From the NCBI GenBank assembly GCA_016648135.1, contig JADDOH010004261.1, positions 124,001 through 188,000 on the forward strand: a stretch of 64,000 bases of DNA, in the 5' to 3' direction. The notes beneath the pieces are model-generated. The model searched no databases. It had not been told where the DNA came from and saw nothing but the letters and a program-made list of their open reading frames with translations. Source of the DNA: Agrypnia vestita (lineage: Eukaryota > Arthropoda > Insecta > Trichoptera > Phryganeidae). Below, one piece after another: positions 23,189 through 34,294 of the stretch (position 1 is the first letter of the stretch; every line of letters begins with the position of its first letter). The position numbers were made by a program, and so were the translations under genes.

Positions 23189-23945
23189 AAAAAAAAACGA
23201 GCGAGCCTTACAGTAGTCGCATATAATGTGTAACATTTAACATCTCACAATTAAAAATATCAATTGAGCTGCAACAGAAATTAACATCAAAATTTAAAAA
23301 AGCTAATACCTATATACATATTTATTAATTAGTAAATATAAGTAAAGAAAATGTATGTGCATTTATTTATTATTGAATTTTGCCGGACTAGGTAGGTACC
23401 GTATATCTACAAACGCATTTTTATTTTGAAATGTGTTTGGTCAATTATATATTTTTATTTATTTTCATTAATGGCGGTAGTGTGCCGCTATACATATTGT
23501 ATGAAAACTTTAAATAAATAATTAAAAATAGTTACATAAATTACATAAAATTTCAGAATGTAAATCATTAAGGGTAGTTATTGTTTACATTAATGTAAAA
23601 AATATTAAATATTTATTGAATAGATAGGATATTGGACAGTCGAAGACATAAGCCAAAATGTATCAAAGTTACAACATCCACACACTTGACACCAGACATG
23701 CAACTTATATACAAAATCAGAAGCGTTGAATGTTGGAAGTGTGCGTCTTCGCTGTGATGGCACTTGCTGGATATTGATTTCTTTATAAACGATAATTTTT
23801 TCCATCGCGCGCGCTCATTGGTCAAATGAAATTGTGCGCGCTCCCCCGGCGTCTTATTTCCTGTTACGCATTTCCGTCCTTTTTCACGAAATCACTGGCA
23901 AAGATTGCAGGAAATCGAGAGGAAAGATGTTACATATCAAAAATA
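23189..23945. repeat. Long interspersed repeat, copy 2 (pair with 5131-5805)
   Basis: Same order of landmarks as copy 1: GAGCCTTACAGTAGTCGCAT, GGACTAGGTAGGTACCGTAT, GTGTGCGTCTTCGCTGTGAT, CGCGCGCGCTCATTGGTCAA, CTTATTTCCTGTTACGCATT, AGATGTTACATATCAAAAAT. It has an extra ~60 bp near 23440-23510. Minus frame 23605-23825 keeps KLSFIKKSISSKCHHSEDAH, nearly matching copy 1. Confidence 0.65.
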
Positions 23946-24539
23946 TGCTATCGAATATGTGAAGAATACTCTTATTTGTATATATGTCTCACTACAAATT
24001 AAAATATAATAGTATATATGTATTTAGGTAAAGGTATTCAATCACATCAAATTTGAACTAGTCTAAATAATTTTTATTTCAAAGTGATGAAAATGATACA
24101 ACCCTGTATACAATGAAATAACTATAGATAGTTGGATCACAAATGCTTTTTCTCTTCCGAATTTGATTCGCTATAACGTAATATTAATGACTAAATTTTT
24201 CCAGAAACTCAATCAGTTGCTGTTAGTAAGAAGGTACATAACTGTAAATAAAGGAAGACGGATTCAATAAGATACCGGTTGCAATTTTCTGAGAATTTGA
24301 ACAAAGATGACTGTGCTTATAAAAAGAGTACTGAGCTTTTATTTACTCAAAGAAAAACTGTACAAAAACTAGGCTTAAAAATATTTCCACGAAATCTGAA
24401 ATCAATTTTCAGGCCAACGAAATTATACCGCTGCGCAGGTTGAAGCGTAAAAGATGTACTGAATGGTGGTCAATTAATTGTTACGAAGAAATGAAAATGA
24501 CAGTATTTGACGGTCGAAGCAATCCTTAGATCCAGCTAC
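23946..24539. other. No supported gene
   Basis: AT-rich, nothing recognised. Confidence 0.55.
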
Positions 24540-24960
24540 TAAATATTGTCATGAAACACTGAAAACAATTAAAAGTTTTATTTGCCACACAAAATCACTG
24601 GACACGAATTTTATCGTTCTTGAATATTTCACACAGGTTCACACTGATTCATATCAATTCGCACGTAAGTGATCGCCCTTATTTCCAAACGCCTGTTAGG
24701 AACTCTCTTCATTTATTGTCGCTTATGCACACTGGTGGCCACACTCGCACATTTTGCATTTCTGTGGTCTTCTATGTCGCGCTGTCAAATAACAATAACT
24801 CTCTGCGCGTGCGCTCGCACGCCTTTTATACAAAACGTTAATTTCACGATGCCTCAAGAACGTTCTGCTGGTTTCTCCATATTTTTGGTGATTATGAGAA
24901 TAACCCAGCCGATTCTAGATTCATATTGACCGTTCGAGAGACTTCCATAATGCACAGTAA
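24540..24960. repeat. Degenerate repeat family R, copy 1
   Basis: CAAAATCACTGGACACGAAT, TTCAATTCGCAC-type words, and GAGAATAACCCAGCCGATTC then CGTTCGAGAGACTTC. These recur at 30360-30990 (CAAAATCACTGGACATGAAT; CGTTCGAGAGATTTC) and 31975-32265 (GAGAATAACCCAGTCGATTC). Copies are badly diverged. Possibly old LTRs or MITEs. Confidence 0.45.
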
Positions 24961-24980
24961 AACTCTCCCGAATAATATAA

Positions 24981-25003
24981 GATATATATAATATATATAT
25001 ATA

Positions 25004-25040
<37 letters not shown>

Positions 25041-25058
25041 ATATATATATATATATAT
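24981..25058. repeat. (AT)n microsatellite
   Basis: About 78 bp of near-continuous TA/AT dinucleotide with a few interruptions. Confidence 0.95.
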
Positions 25059-25496
25059 GAATGTAGGTATTTTTTCATAATATGTATGCATTGAATATAA
25101 TGTACATATTATTAAAAGACATTCACTGTTTATACTTAGTGTAAAAATTTTCAATGAAGTGCGTATATCTGTTATTGTTTCAGTGAAGTGAACCGGTTTC
25201 ACCATTTTTCTCCTTATCACAAGTCAAATAAGAACCACCCTTAATATAATTAATTTATTATTCACATTAATGAAAGTAAAAAGTTTGGTATAAAACCACT
25301 ATTATTAGATTTATCAACATATTTTAAAGTCAATGGTCCCTTTATCAGAATACAACGTATATTAAAAATTAAAATTGGAAGTATAGACATTAAGGCGATC
25401 GTCTGGCAATGTGAGCAAAATTCACCACTTTCTCTCATATCTTCTCATGCATTTTGTACCACATTTTTGTGTGGGAACACATCAAATTAAAATTTA

Positions 25497-25880
25497 TTCA
25501 TCAGATTTCATATATTTTATAAACGGACATCTTCCTAAAATAATCAATGAAAAAATTATCAAACCAACGATGTTTGAAAAATGAAGAAAATTCCCCCACT
25601 TTGTGGGCTTTACATATATGACTGTATGGACTTGGGCAAATATTGTCTACTTTTGGAACTGGGAATTTCGTGAAGAGTGTTTGTATTGAGAAAGTTGATT
25701 TTTTTAGTATTACTTTCATAATCGTTTTCTGTATTACTTTCAGAGGGTTCATTATTTTATCTTATCCCCATCCAATAAAGCCATACTGCAGGAGAGAGTA
25801 AATAGCAGCGAAATACATCCTTTTTAAGTTGCTTACACTTAAAATGTTTCTTAACCTTATTAATACAAATAATGTTATCA
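25497..25880 (-). pseudogene. LINE reverse-transcriptase C-terminal remnant
   Basis: Minus strand, one frame with a single TAA: RNILSVSNLKRMYFAAIYSL, then LQYGFIGWG-stop-DKI, then MNPLKVIQKTIMKVILKKST, then LFTKFPVPKVDNI. YxxLxYGxIxWG followed by L-x-x-(I/L)Q-(K/N)-x-x-(I/M)-(K/R)-x-I is a conserved pattern after the RT domain of Jockey/R1-like LINEs. The 5' part and the RT catalytic YADD region are missing. The region 25380-25496 may be the decayed continuation. Confidence 0.6.
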
Positions 25881-26545
25881 CAAAGTTATTTTGCTGTTAT
25901 TGAAGAAGTTATTTATTATACGATCGGAAGTGAAATGGTTTGCTAAGTAACGAGTCTCCCCCTTACGATGCCTTCTAATAGGTTCATAACAACCTTTCTC
26001 TCGATAAGGAACCCACCCTAATTAAAATAGAATACCTTCTATTTATCAGGAAATTATTTAATCTAAAAAATGCGCCTGGTAAAACGACCCCCCAGGAAAG
26101 GTACAATGTTGCGGTATTATTATTTTTAGTTCGCTGGAATCCAAGGTCGTATTATTCTTCTGGCATTGCTACAGGTGAGCATATAACTCATCATTAGCAC
26201 CACGATGCGATATTTCGCATCTCAAGCAGTGCACCATTATAAAGTGAAGTGCACCCGATGGGATCCTTTGTCTGAGCCAGAGGGAAGCTGCCGGACATGC
26301 AATAAAACACCAATGCTGCAAGTCAACAGTGCGGAGATCTTCCGCTTTGTTATGGTAGCTTCAAAAGATCGCTGTTAAAGATCTCGGCCCGTAAACACCT
26401 TATTCATGGTACTGCTTTTTTACCAACCTTAATTTCCACTTAACATAACCTATTCTAACTTGACAAAAGGCAATGTTAACGAATATTGTGAAATATTTTG
26501 ATAAACGTACTACAATAAACATTTCCAAATATATGTAAATTATAT
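25881..26545. other. No gene called
   Basis: 26160-26400 is GC-richer (GTGCACCCGATGGGATCC, GAGGGAAGCTGCCGGACATG) without a sustained frame. It may be a decayed repeat. Confidence 0.4.
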
Positions 26546-26695
26546 AATAGAGATGCGAATACGGAATACGTGTCGCATCAATATTCTTACTATTTTAAAA
26601 CTGATCTAAACGCTTGTGCCATGAAAATAGGCCTAAATTTCTGGAATGGCTCGAATCACCAACCACCAGATCACTGGGTGACCATCATGACCATT
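26546..26695 (-). mobile_element. tRNA-derived SINE, family S, degraded copy
   Basis: Body words in minus orientation: AATAGAGATGCGAATACGGA, then GCATCAATATTCTTACTATT, then CGCTTGTGCCATGAAAATAG. A decayed tRNA-like head follows (GGCTCGAATCACC near 26648). Other copies: 29284, 54883, 55297, 55694 and 61141. Confidence 0.55.
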
Positions 26696-27325
26696 AATTA
26701 CACTTCTAAGCTATCAACAACTTTGAATCTGCATATCTATCAATATCTGCATGTTTCTTGCGAATCGGTGTGAAACCAAAGGACGACATTAGCAACCTTG
26801 ACAAAATTTAAGGACAGTTAGTGTTTTCTGACAGTATTTATCATAATCTAAAATATTTGTATAGAAATTAGGCAATCGCGATGAGTGTGTAATAATAATA
26901 ATAAACAGTTGTCAAAAACAGCGGTTTTAATATATTTGTTTTATGGCTGCTGTGCTCTCAAAGGAGTAAAATTATTAATTATATCAATGAGCTCTGAATA
27001 ACAAAAAAAAATACAGTCACAATAAATATTTGACTACTACTACTAAGTACTAAGAATCTGCTGCATATTGAGTTATTCCACCACATCTGATTACATTTCA
27101 ATTTCTTCATTCGTCGGATGAAAATAAAACAGCCCTAGATGACTGCTGGTCCGCGCTGTTCCTGGCACAACTTTACCCTTCGCATACCTTATTTCACGGA
27201 TAACGCTATCCACATTTAAACAAAAGCCATGGGAGTACAAACATCGCAAGAACCAATGTATGTTCGTATAGTTATTCATTTGCATTTCTATAGAACATAA
27301 AATAACTGTCTAATAAATTGGATAT
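26696..27325. other. No supported gene
   Basis: AT-rich with mixed patches. No recognised coding or repeat content. Confidence 0.5.
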
Positions 27326-27545
27326 TTTAGTAAAAGCAATCCCGCAGACAGCATTTGCAAGACGTAAAACTGACAAAGTTATACAAGCAGCTCGGAGCCG
27401 AGCTAACAAAAGCTTCGCGGGCCGGCCGCACGCGGCCTGCGTACAAGTCACCTCGTCAATTATTTGGTTTAATGCACGAGCATTGATTACTTCAATCTCT
27501 TTTCTCTGTGCGGTATTTTTCACAGAATAGTCTGCAGCTAATAAA
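27326..27545. other. GC-rich island
   Basis: GCGGGCCGGCCGCACGCGGC is flanked by GTCAATTATTTGGTTTAATG and GAGCATTGATTACTTC, which are homeodomain-type words. Both strands are open for about 70-90 codons, but the residues are not convincing. Candidate conserved non-coding element. Confidence 0.35.
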
Positions 27546-29199
27546 AACCGAATCAAAGCGTAATTGAAGCTTAGTGAATAGAATTACGTAGTTTATTTTC
27601 TGTAGAATGGTGAGAGTTGAGGCGGTTTAATGTCGAGTTTGAGAGTAAGCTCGACTGAGAACTCGTTTGATATGATGCGAGGAACTATATATTATCAAAT
27701 TAATGAAATGATAGTCCTTTGACGCTGGCTCCACTCTGTCGTTTTGCTCTTTACTGCCGTGGATGACGTGGCAAAATAGATTTCCTGGATTTTCGCATCG
27801 GAGCAAGAGATGGTGTTGAAAATCAGTTCTCGGAAAATCTCGGAAAGGCGTAACGAGCTTTTTACGCTGATTTAGTTCCATCCCTAGTGATAGTCTGTAA
27901 ATGTTCCTGTAATTATATAATAACAGTATTTTTATAATAAATAATTAAAAAAGTAACCCGTAACCCCTAAAAACCAAGTTTTTATTATACTCCCTTTCCT
28001 TGTAAAATATAACAACAATTAAAGACGAATTAAAACATATAACATAACACTCAACTTACAGTAATTTAATATATTTCTAAAATGTCAGACGTTTTGAGCT
28101 TTGATAAGACACTTCATGATTTGAAAATTAAATTCTAAAAACATTTGTCAGTCAATTTAGATTTTCGACATTCGTAGTGAAGTACCTATTATGTATACCG
28201 ACGGAGTAATTCGAATTTAGAAAATATTCCGCGACGTTATCGGGCCGTCGTTGCTAGTCAAACTTTTCTAATGACTGCAATTTGAAAAAACCAATAAAAT
28301 TTCTAATAATCCGAAATTATACCATAATTATTAAATTTTTTTAACGAAAATTTGATAGATCTTCTTGATCGTCGCCACGAGTCTACTTGCCAAGTTTTAG
28401 CTCGATTTGATCACGGGAAATGGGTCAAAAATCGATCCAAAGTATTTTTTGACGCAAGCCGGCAAGCAAGCAAGCAGACGCCACGACGAGTTAATATAAA
28501 GGGAGTAAAAAGAGTAGCAGGTTTCGAATCTGTCACAATCATTTTGTATGTGGAACATCGTCGACTGACACAAGGAATAAATATGAGTAGGTAGGTAGCT
28601 TGCATATTTTATAACTCTCGAAATTCATAGGCAGAAGAAAAGTGCGTAATTTATAGAGAAGATAACAAAAAAAAAAGAACCCCAATATAAATATTAAATT
28701 ATTTCACTATTGAATTTTTGCTATCTTTAAAAATAAATTAAATTAATAAAATGGATTAATTTTTAAAAGGAAATATTTTGGATATCTAGCATAATATGTA
28801 CACATAACGTAGGTATTTATTTACCAGATCATTTTAATCGAATCTCCCCAAATGAGGTGTTTATATTGAATTGATACCACGTCAAAATGCGTGTGAACAA
28901 ACAATATTTAAATAAATCTTCTGGTTAGAGTTTTCTGGGATATTCTGCCGGGCTGATGTTTTGCTGTGAATGTTGATACGGTACTAAAAACTAGTTTTTC
29001 ACACAATACTCAAAACCATTCACTATGCTTTCGATTGCGGTGTTGGTACTGCTTACGGCATTGCAAGTCAGTACTTAACCACACCATCAACACTTACAGC
29101 AACACAATGGGAATTGAAATGGTTCCAGAAGGGTTAAAAAATTAAAGACAATTATTGCCAACATGAATTAGTTACGTGTGATTTGATTAATAATTAAGA
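27546..29199. other. No supported gene
   Basis: 28345-28510 is GC-richer with repeated GCAAGCAAGCAAGC words. 28920-28960 holds TTTTCTGGGATATTCTGCC, the inverted counterpart of AGAATATCCCAGAAAACTTT found after the hammerhead-like motif at 52681. Otherwise nothing. Confidence 0.45.
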
Positions 29200-29560
29200 C
29201 AAATTATAAAAGTCTTACAGAAGCGAAGCCATTTATATGGGAAACGTCTATGGAAGTCTTTATAGGGTGGCCCAGGACTTGAGTTTTTTTTTTTTTTAAA
29301 TAAAGATGCGAACACGGAATGCGTGTCACATCAATATTCTTACTATTTTCAAACTAAGCTAAACGCTTGTGTTATGAAAATAGGACTAACTTGCTAGTCT
29401 GGAGTGAGGTTTGAACCCGCAACCTTTGGATCACGAGGCGAGTGTCCTAACCACAAGACCAACAAGCTACTCACTGGCTTAAGTAATCACTTTACACAAT
29501 GCAACGTTCACCAATTTCACCGCAAGAATATCCACATCTTATAATTTTTTTGAAAGCTGT
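29200..29560. mobile_element. MITE family A fragment interrupted by a SINE
   Basis: 29206-29283 matches the left part of family A (AGTCTTACAGAAGCGAAGCC ... TATGGAAGTCTTTATAGGGT). After the SINE the interior resumes as GGCTTAAGTAATCACTTTAC, then ACAATGCAACGTTCACCAAT. The order is the same as the uninterrupted interior at 43082-43120 and at 37200-37250. The right terminal arm is missing. Confidence 0.6.
29284..29472 (-). mobile_element. tRNA-derived SINE, family S, nested copy
   Basis: On the minus strand the order is: tRNA-like head (CTTGTTGGTCTTGTGGTTAG then GACACTCGCCTCGTGATCC, with B box GGGTTCAAACCTC), body (AAGTTAGTCCTATTTTCATA ... ATTCCGTGTTCGCATCTTTA), and an A tail of 14 nt (T run at 29284-29297). 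The layout is classic: pol III promoter in the head, A-rich 3' end. The head resembles tRNA loops in general; I cannot name the parent tRNA. Confidence 0.75.
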
Positions 29561-29999
29561 AGGTATATATGTTTTAAATCAGTTTCTTTCACATATTCGA
29601 ATGGACTATGCTAGAGACATCTATAGTCCTTCCCATGACATATTATACATAAATTTCGGAGATGGTAATGATACCTCTATATTTTAAAAGTGGAGTATGA
29701 GGCAGTATTCTTTTTAATGTAGGTATATATAATTATAATTGAAAATTATTATTTTCAATTTTTAATTCCTTTTATAGATTAGTGTATATTTTTATGTGTG
29801 TTTTTATATTTGATTAACCTCTTATAATATTACATGCCCTTCGAATTCTGTCACTGTTGATGTGAAATGTAGATCAGAATGTAAATTATAAAATTTAATT
29901 AGCATTTAAATGCGCGACTCGGCCATAAAAATATAAAAACTATCCGTTTTCCTACAATTAGGTAACAGGCGGTTGATTAAGATTTCTGCCGCACTGACA
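29561..29999. other. No supported gene
   Basis: AT-rich, nothing recognised. Confidence 0.55.
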
Positions 30000-30350
30000 G
30001 AACGGTGCGGGCTGAGACGGATATGATAAATCAATTTAACGAAACAGCGCAAGATCGGGAGATCAGTTTAAAGGTATTATTAGCAACGGCACACGGGACG
30101 GGGTCCGTATAATTTACAATTTTAGCGTGCTCCATCGAGTTTGCGGTAAGACAGGTAATAAAAATACTCTGTATGGAAATTGCTGTACTAGACCCGATCG
30201 GACACACATGAGCGGGCTCGCGGAGAAATATTGTAATCTCTTAACTACACGTCGCAGCCGACCGACCATCGCCCGGTGAGCTTCTACAGGCTGCACTTTG
30301 GTCCACATACAATGTAAACCGCGCACGGCAAACAGCAATATTGTCGCGGG
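30000..30350. other. GC-rich island
   Basis: GC-richer block with CACACGGGACGGGGTCCG, GAGCGGGCTCGCGGAGAAAT and CGCAGCCGACCGACCATCGC. The minus frame 30114-30338 has no recognisable motif. Candidate conserved element or exon relic. Confidence 0.35.
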
Positions 30351-30359
30351 GCGTCACTT

Positions 30360-30990
30360 AAAATAATTTAAATTTTAATTTACTACGCAAAATCACTGGA
30401 CATGAATTTAATGGGAGCATTGCTCTTAAATTCAAATAAATAAAATAATAAATAAATAAAATTGCGACAGTGAATGGTTTTTGATATACGGCCATGCTGT
30501 CTCGCGCCGTTTTATAGTAGTGTTAAAAAAATGTCAAACGGGCGACGAATGAGCAGGACGTGTTTGCTCATAAAACGGTCCTACTCGTAGTGAATAGTGG
30601 GTACCATTCATTGTTTATAAATTCACTCTAAATGTATATGGAAAATTTCACATATTAATTATTAAATGTCTCAATTCGCACTAATTATCTTCGCTGCACT
30701 TTTATCGCTCCTGAATGACGCGTTACTTAAATCGTTCAAGTCAGCATTAGAAAACTTCTCGCCCGTCGGTAGGTACTTCCTTGATTTACTGTCGCTGGAA
30801 TACGCGCGCTGGCCACTCCACCACACGATTCACTTGTCTGATGACTTTTAAGACGTTAGCCTGCTGTCAACGCTGACACTACTGTTACGCAGTAGCTGGT
30901 CGATCCCCTTTCAAAGGGAATGTTGTGGATCGTTCGAGAGATTTCGATAGTGAGTAATACCTTCTGATTCTACCATCTCGTGACAATATA
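30360..30990. repeat. Degenerate repeat family R, copy 2
   Basis: Shares CAAAATCACTGGACATGAAT and CGTTCGAGAGATTTCGATAG with 24540-24960, and the segment GTAGGTACTTCCTTGATTTA ... AGCCTGCTGTCAACGCTGAC ... GTCGATCCC with 31975-32140. Mostly non-coding. Confidence 0.45.
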
Positions 30991-31357
30991 AAATACTTCA
31001 TATTTTTTGCTACCGCAATTTATTACACGCTTTCGTGTAGCTCCCCTTTCGGCCGGAAATCTTGTAATCAATATTTGACACACTTTCCGACCAATAATCG
31101 CCATGAAATTTAACGGAGAGGCGTATTCCGGATGGTAACATAAATAATCATTGATTACTTTTACAAAATCAGTTAAATTAACAAAAAAAAAAAAATATAT
31201 ATATATACAATGTCGACGCGTTATTTTTTTTTAACAAATAGACCGTTGTCGACCCAAATAAATGGTCCTAGAGCGACATTCGAATACAAAGTATAAATAT
31301 TTAATGAACATTTTAAATATGATAGAATTACACAATATACTCTGTATGATAAATCTA
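30991..31357. other. No gene; low-copy repeat words
   Basis: The segment near 31230-31330 (AACAAATAGACCGTTGTCGA ... ATTCGAATACAAAGTATAAA) resembles 50748-50830 (AACAAACAGACCGTTACCAT ... ATTAGAATACAAAATGAAAA). Both are probably fragments of one repeat. Confidence 0.4.
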
Positions 31358-32375
31358 TCTATTTATATATATAAAAATTTAGCCTGCGTATGTTTGTGAT
31401 CGCAAAACTCGAAAAGTAGTCGGTCGACTGACTTGAAATTTTGACACAACATTGCATACATCTATAAATATTAAACAATGTCTATCTATCTGTCTGTTCT
31501 CTATACAAATTTTGCATACTCATTTTTTAGGACCCGGCAGGTAATATAGGCAACATTTACCCCCTCCATCCTTACCCCAACGCCTCCCCTTGACAAACTT
31601 TCTTTACAAATCTACACCGTTTGACCGATCTTACCAAATTTTGCAACGATATTCTTTAGGACCTGGAGGGTAACATAGTCGACATTTCTCCTCCCCCTTT
31701 AACGCATCCCCTCCCGCGATATTATATATACAAATCCACACCGTTTGACCGATCTGACTCAGATTTTGCATACTTATTCTCTTGGACCCGGCGGGTCACA
31801 TAGACAACATTTCCCCCCTGGACATCCCCTCCATACCAGTCTTAATTAAACGGAAACATTGTTTTTATTAGAGTCTTTGCAAAGCAATGGAACCTTGGTG
31901 TCCCCTCATAAACTTATTTTTATCTAAATCTTGAACAACTAGTTAATAATGAATAATGTCTTAATGACAAAATAAATTAGGTACTTTCTTGATTACCGTT
32001 GCAGGAATCACACACGCGCTAACAACACACTCCGCAAGATTTCGCTTGTCTCTCAATTTCTATGGCGTAAGCCCGCTGTCAACTCTAATACAATTGCGCA
32101 GTATGACTGCTGATTGTACAGCAGTCGGTCGATCCCATTTCAGGGAATGTCACTTTATTGGTATTTCCAGAGTTCACGAGAATAACCCAGTCGATTCCAG
32201 ATTCTTGTGGACCATCCTAGAACCTTTTAGTGTCTTCCAATTTTAATGTAAAAGGTGCAGTGCTACAAAATCATCGACCACGTCCAATTCTTTCTTATTC
32301 TACCATCGAACAAGAAATATAATAAATATAAAAAGGTTTAAAATGTTCAATTCAAACGAAAATATGATTGTAAAA
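31358..32375 (+). mobile_element. Helitron 5' end and internal ~115-bp repeats
   Basis: A|TCTATTTATATATATAAAAA is a good Helitron 5' terminus (A before TC, TA-rich start). Three related units follow near 31505, 31640 and 31755: TTTTGCATACTC...TTAGGACCCGGCAGGTAATA with GGCAACATTTACCCCC, repeated with changes. A family R copy (31975-32265) is embedded. The matching 3' end may be the one at 32934, or it may be lost. Confidence 0.5.
31975..32265. repeat. Degenerate repeat family R, copy 3
   Basis: AGGTACTTTCTTGATTACCG, AGCCCGCTGTCAACTCTAAT, GGTCGATCCCATTTCAGGGA, then GAGAATAACCCAGTCGATTC. It aligns with the other two copies, and its frame 31989-32246 is repeat-derived. Confidence 0.45.
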
Positions 32376-32934
32376 TCAATATATATATATATATAAAGAA
32401 ACCCGCGTTTCCCTATCCGCCAAGTTTTGTTCGCAACGTTATATATATAAAGAAACCCGCGTTTCCCTATCCGCCAAGTTTTCTTCGCAACCAGATACTA
32501 CCACTCCCCGGTGGTTATGGTGGTGGATAGCCCTTGGTGTCCCATTAAAAATGTGCGAGTTTGGTGGGGGTGGCTGTGCGTGGGTGGGAGTGGGTGACGA
32601 AAATGTGCTTTCTAGCACATTTTTTTGTTATGGGAAGGCCGCAAATGCTTCAGATTGTTTCAAAATAGGCTTGCCGACTGTGTCAGTGAGTCTAGAAGGT
32701 TCCGGAAAAACCTGCTCTTGAAAGTTCTGGAAGGAGAAGGTTCTAGAAAATTCCCGAAAGTTCTATTAGGTTATAAACTGAGTGGCGGAATGTGTCGGTC
32801 TAGAAGGTTCCTGTACATTCGAATTTCTTGAAATTTCTGGAAGGAAAATATTCTAGAAGGTTCGCGAAAGTTCTATGACGATCCAAACAGTGTTCTAAAA
32901 ATCTACGCATGCGAAGCCGCGCGGGCACAGCTAG
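32376..32934 (+). mobile_element. Non-autonomous Helitron carrying a heat-shock-element array
   Basis: 5' end A|TCAATATATATATATATA. 3' end CCGCGCGGGCACAGCTAG|T, with the self-complementary CCGCGCGG just upstream of CTAG, as in Helitrons, which insert between A and T. A ~59-bp direct repeat (AAGAAACCCGCGTTTCCCTA ... CCGCCAAGTTTT) lies near the 5' end. The interior has G-rich GTGGGTGGGAGTGGGTG and a dense cluster of GAA/TTC pentamers at 32695-32873. No Rep/helicase coding region, so it would need a partner in trans. Confidence 0.7.
32695..32873. promoter_or_regulatory. Array of heat-shock-element pentamers
   Basis: Heat shock factor binds alternating nGAAn/nTTCn units with 5-bp phasing. Here runs are: GAA-TTC-GAA at 32695-32707; GAA-TTC-GAA at 32720-32732; six alternating units in exact phase at 32736-32763; two at 32803-32810; four at 32825-32842; five at 32851-32873. 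That is 23 units in 179 bp. Three units make a strong site, so this is a very dense predicted HSF-binding cluster. Binding itself is inference. Confidence 0.7.
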
Positions 32935-33307
32935 TATATCATATTTATGTAATTACGTTCGGTTAATAGGCCACTGGATAATCCGTGTTCACGGAATAAG
33001 ATTATATGAGACGAATTTTACTGCCATGTACTCGTACAATGTCTAGATTTTCGTCTGGAGATAAATTCAGATATCGGTTTGTGATTGAGATAGACAAAAC
33101 ACAGACACGCGCGTACAGACGTCATCTAGATACCTGTAAATATAATATTTATTCGGGAAAACCAGACAAACAGAAGGCATTAAATTAGATATATTCATTT
33201 CTTTTTAGCTGTTGGAGGAATTATTCAAATCCACCAAACTGACCAACGAAATTGTGCGGTAGCTGGAACTTGAAACATGTGTGAAATAAGGTGAATCACT
33301 TTTATAT
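32935..33307. other. No supported gene
   Basis: A 60-codon plus frame (33006-33188) with basic residues but no motif. Otherwise unremarkable. Confidence 0.45.
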
Positions 33308-33770
33308 TGTAACGAGATGGTAAACAGAAGGAATTGCGCACTATCAGAGCCATTCGAAGTTAACAACACTATGGAACACTCTGGAATCGTCTGGGAGGCA
33401 CCCTCGTAAACTAAGCAAGGTGCGAGAGAATACTGTAAATGGAAACCAACATGTTTTATATAAAAGGACGAAGCGGGTGCCGCGGAGGAGTATTACTGTT
33501 TGACAGCGCGACAAGTCCACCATAGCAAAGCGAAACTGTTGCGATCAGTGTGGCCGGAGTGACAAGAGCGAGCTATTATCGGTCAGTGAAGAAGTACCTA
33601 AGTGCCTACTTGTGAGTGGAATATTCTCGATAGCGACGTAAATTTAGTGTGAACCTCTTCTCCACACAATATTTTTGGAATACTTGTTTTAGTGACAATT
33701 AGCGTGAATTAAAGAATTTAGTGCAAATTAAATTCCTGTCCTGTGATTTATGTAAATTAATGAAAGTTAA
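33308..33770 (+). mobile_element. Possible LTR-like block with TATA box
   Basis: Starts TGTAACGAGATGGTAAACAG (compare 11266), contains TATATAAAAGGACGAAGCGG near 33457 as a plausible promoter, and continues with a transcribed-leader-like GC-mixed sequence. No clear 3' terminus, no partner LTR and no internal genes, so the class is uncertain. Confidence 0.35.
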
Positions 33771-34294
33771 AATAACTTTTTAGTGTTTCATTTGCCTCTC
33801 AAAGCCATGTTCGGAGACAATATTATTTTATTTTTGAAAACGCTGATTATCATCAAGATTATCAACAATCGTTAATGACTCTAATAGATAATCCTAATTA
33901 AAGTACAATATAAAAATAATTTTTGACCATTAGAGGAATAACAATTTACAAAATACACTTTTGTGTTGAAATTTCAAATTGTGCGCAAAATAAACGTAAA
34001 TTTTATGATATAAATTAACAAGTTATTCAATATATAATTAAATTTTTGCACAAATCTAAAGGTTAACAAAATCTTTCGCGTGACATGCAACAGTTCCCGG
34101 CGTAAGCGAGTAGTGCAAATTTGTTTTATGGTAAGCATGTATTACACGTACAAACGTCTGTTAACAATTCGTACCTATCTATTATCTAGATATGTGTACA
34201 TATAATATACCTTATACCTTGGTTAGCGTCATTGGATAAGATATCGTTGTAGCAATAAATTATTATACGTAGAGGAGAGAAATGAAATTTAACG
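33771..34294. other. No supported gene
   Basis: AT-rich, nothing recognised. Confidence 0.55.
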
